A stretch of DNA of 64,000 nucleotides. Source: Methylomonas methanica (GTDB lineage: Bacteria; Pseudomonadota; Gammaproteobacteria; Methylococcales; Methylomonadaceae). The position numbers were made by a program, and so were the translations under genes. This document shows positions 63,205-64,000 of the stretch, in pieces. Position 1 is the first letter of the stretch; every line of letters starts with the position of its first letter. A model generated the notes under the pieces. That model was not told the origin of the DNA. It did no database searches and was given only the letters and a program-made list of their open reading frames with translations. Location: the NCBI GenBank assembly GCA_001644045.1, contig LUUF01000115.1, positions 32,551 through 96,550 on the forward strand, written 5' to 3'.

Positions 63205-63966
63205 ATGTTAAAAAAACTGATAATTGCAACTAAGCCATTCCGAAAAAAATTTGGGTTTATTCAAGGCGCTAGTCTATGGCTTTCGTTGTTAAAAGAAAAA
63301 ATCACGGCGCCAGGGCAACTTTTTCGTGTACATGTTCCTGGCATAAAAAAACCAATTTACCTTAGAGCAAAAACGTCCGATATCGAGGTTTTTTGTCAAA
63401 TTTTCGTACATGGGGAGCTCGATGTTAAAATTGAACCGCCCGTTAATTATATTGTTGATGCGGGTGCGAATATTGGACTGTCATCTATTTGGTTTGCCAA
63501 TCGGTTTCCAGGTGTTTTAATCGATTCTTTAGAAGTAGATAGTAATAATATTACTGTTTTGCAGCTAAATACCAAAGATTATTCTAATATAAATATTGTG
63601 CCGAAGGGGTTGTGGTATAGCGCTACAACACTCCGCATAATTAATCCTGATGCCGAATCATGGGCATTTCGAGTTGAAGACACCGATGAAAATGATCCTA
63701 TGGGGTTTCCGGCTACAACAATTGTTGAACTGATGAAAGCTAGAGATTCAAAGCGAATTGATGTTTTAAAAATTGATATCGAAGGTGCCGAAAAAGAAGT
63801 ATTTGAATCTGATACATCATGGTTAAGCAATATAGGTACGCTATTTATTGAATTACATGATAGATTGAAACCTGACTGTTCTCGAGTAGTATTTGATGCA
63901 TGTTCAAAATATAAGCATAAAAAATTAGTTTCTGGTGAATATAATGTTTTATTTTTTTCCGCCTAG
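63205..63966 (+). CDS. FkbM family methyltransferase
   Basis: A 253-residue SAM-dependent methyltransferase: VDAGANIGLSSIWFANRFP is the SAM loop, LEVDSNNITVLQLN the acidic end of strand two, and VLKIDIEGAEKEVFE the catalytic region of FkbM proteins. These usually O-methylate sugars of surface polysaccharides. It is 142 bases after the GT25 gene on the same strand and even more AT-rich. The ATG at 63205 is the first plausible start. Confidence 0.9.
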   Translation: MLKKLIIATKPFRKKFGFIQGASLWLSLLKEKITAPGQLFRVHVPGIKKPIYLRAKTSDIEVFCQIFVHGELDVKIEPPVNYIVDAGANIGLSSIWFANRFPGVLIDSLEVDSNNITVLQLNTKDYSNINIVPKGLWYSATTLRIINPDAESWAFRVEDTDENDPMGFPATTIVELMKARDSKRIDVLKIDIEGAEKEVFESDTSWLSNIGTLFIELHDRLKPDCSRVVFDACSKYKHKKLVSGEYNVLFFSA

Positions 63967-64000
63967 AAAAATATAATTGCTACGCTAACAGGCTGGTGAA

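Overview
The window looks like a chromosomal segment of a gammaproteobacterium, most likely a type I methanotroph of the Methylomonas / Methylococcaceae kind. The supporting signs are a PPi-type phosphofructokinase with GGDD and PKTVDND signatures, a hup/hyp uptake-hydrogenase maturation cluster, PEP-CTERM / VPxPA-tailed secreted proteins, the gammaproteobacterial blocks ygfB-pepP-ubiH and zapA-6S RNA, and moderate GC with an AT-rich right end. The genus is an inference from gene content; no 16S or methane monooxygenase gene is present.

Left end (1-8.8 kb): the distal part of a [NiFe]-hydrogenase locus, hupH(partial)-hupI-hupJ-hupK-hypA-hypB-hypC-hypD, then a small periplasmic cytochrome c on the other strand, then hypE-hypF. 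Together these make and insert the Fe(CN)2CO and Ni centre. hypF carries a palindromic repeat inside its reading frame. It is followed by a YefM/YoeB toxin-antitoxin pair with its operator and a HEPN-like gene.

10-24.7 kb: an orphan heavy-metal-type RND pump, two neighbouring CTERM-tailed secreted proteins, an HD-GYP protein, dnaB-alr, a DUF2797 gene, a frameshifted inorganic pyrophosphatase (ppa), a GGDEF protein, a Sel1/lytic transglycosylase, a third CTERM-tailed protein and members of a dispersed repeat family.

24.7-29.5 kb: the most unusual block. It is a tight minus-strand operon of a GST-cytochrome P450 fusion, a membrane protein with an apparently duplicated soluble domain, and a DyP-type haem peroxidase. 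I know of no described pathway with this combination.

29.9-46 kb: secreted PhoD phosphatase and GlpQ-type phosphodiesterase, a tiny lipoprotein behind an FNR/ANR-like box and a 34-bp perfect palindrome, an FNR-family regulator, parC, a tRNA cluster (Pro-Arg-His), an alkyltransferase, DUF445, an alpha/beta hydrolase, PPi-PFK, a DUF1348/TetR divergent pair with two matching operators, a P-type cation ATPase and moeB.

46-64 kb: CIRCE-controlled groESL, a REC-HPt protein, zwf, a CNNM/CorC-like protein, a transglutaminase, a GH17-like membrane protein, ubiH-pepP-ygfB, a TIGR02449-like gene plus zapA and 6S RNA, a 509-residue membrane protein flanked by two repeat copies in the same orientation, and an AT-rich surface-polysaccharide type segment with a GT25 glycosyltransferase and an FkbM methyltransferase. 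Family assignments were made by reading motifs; no database search was run.
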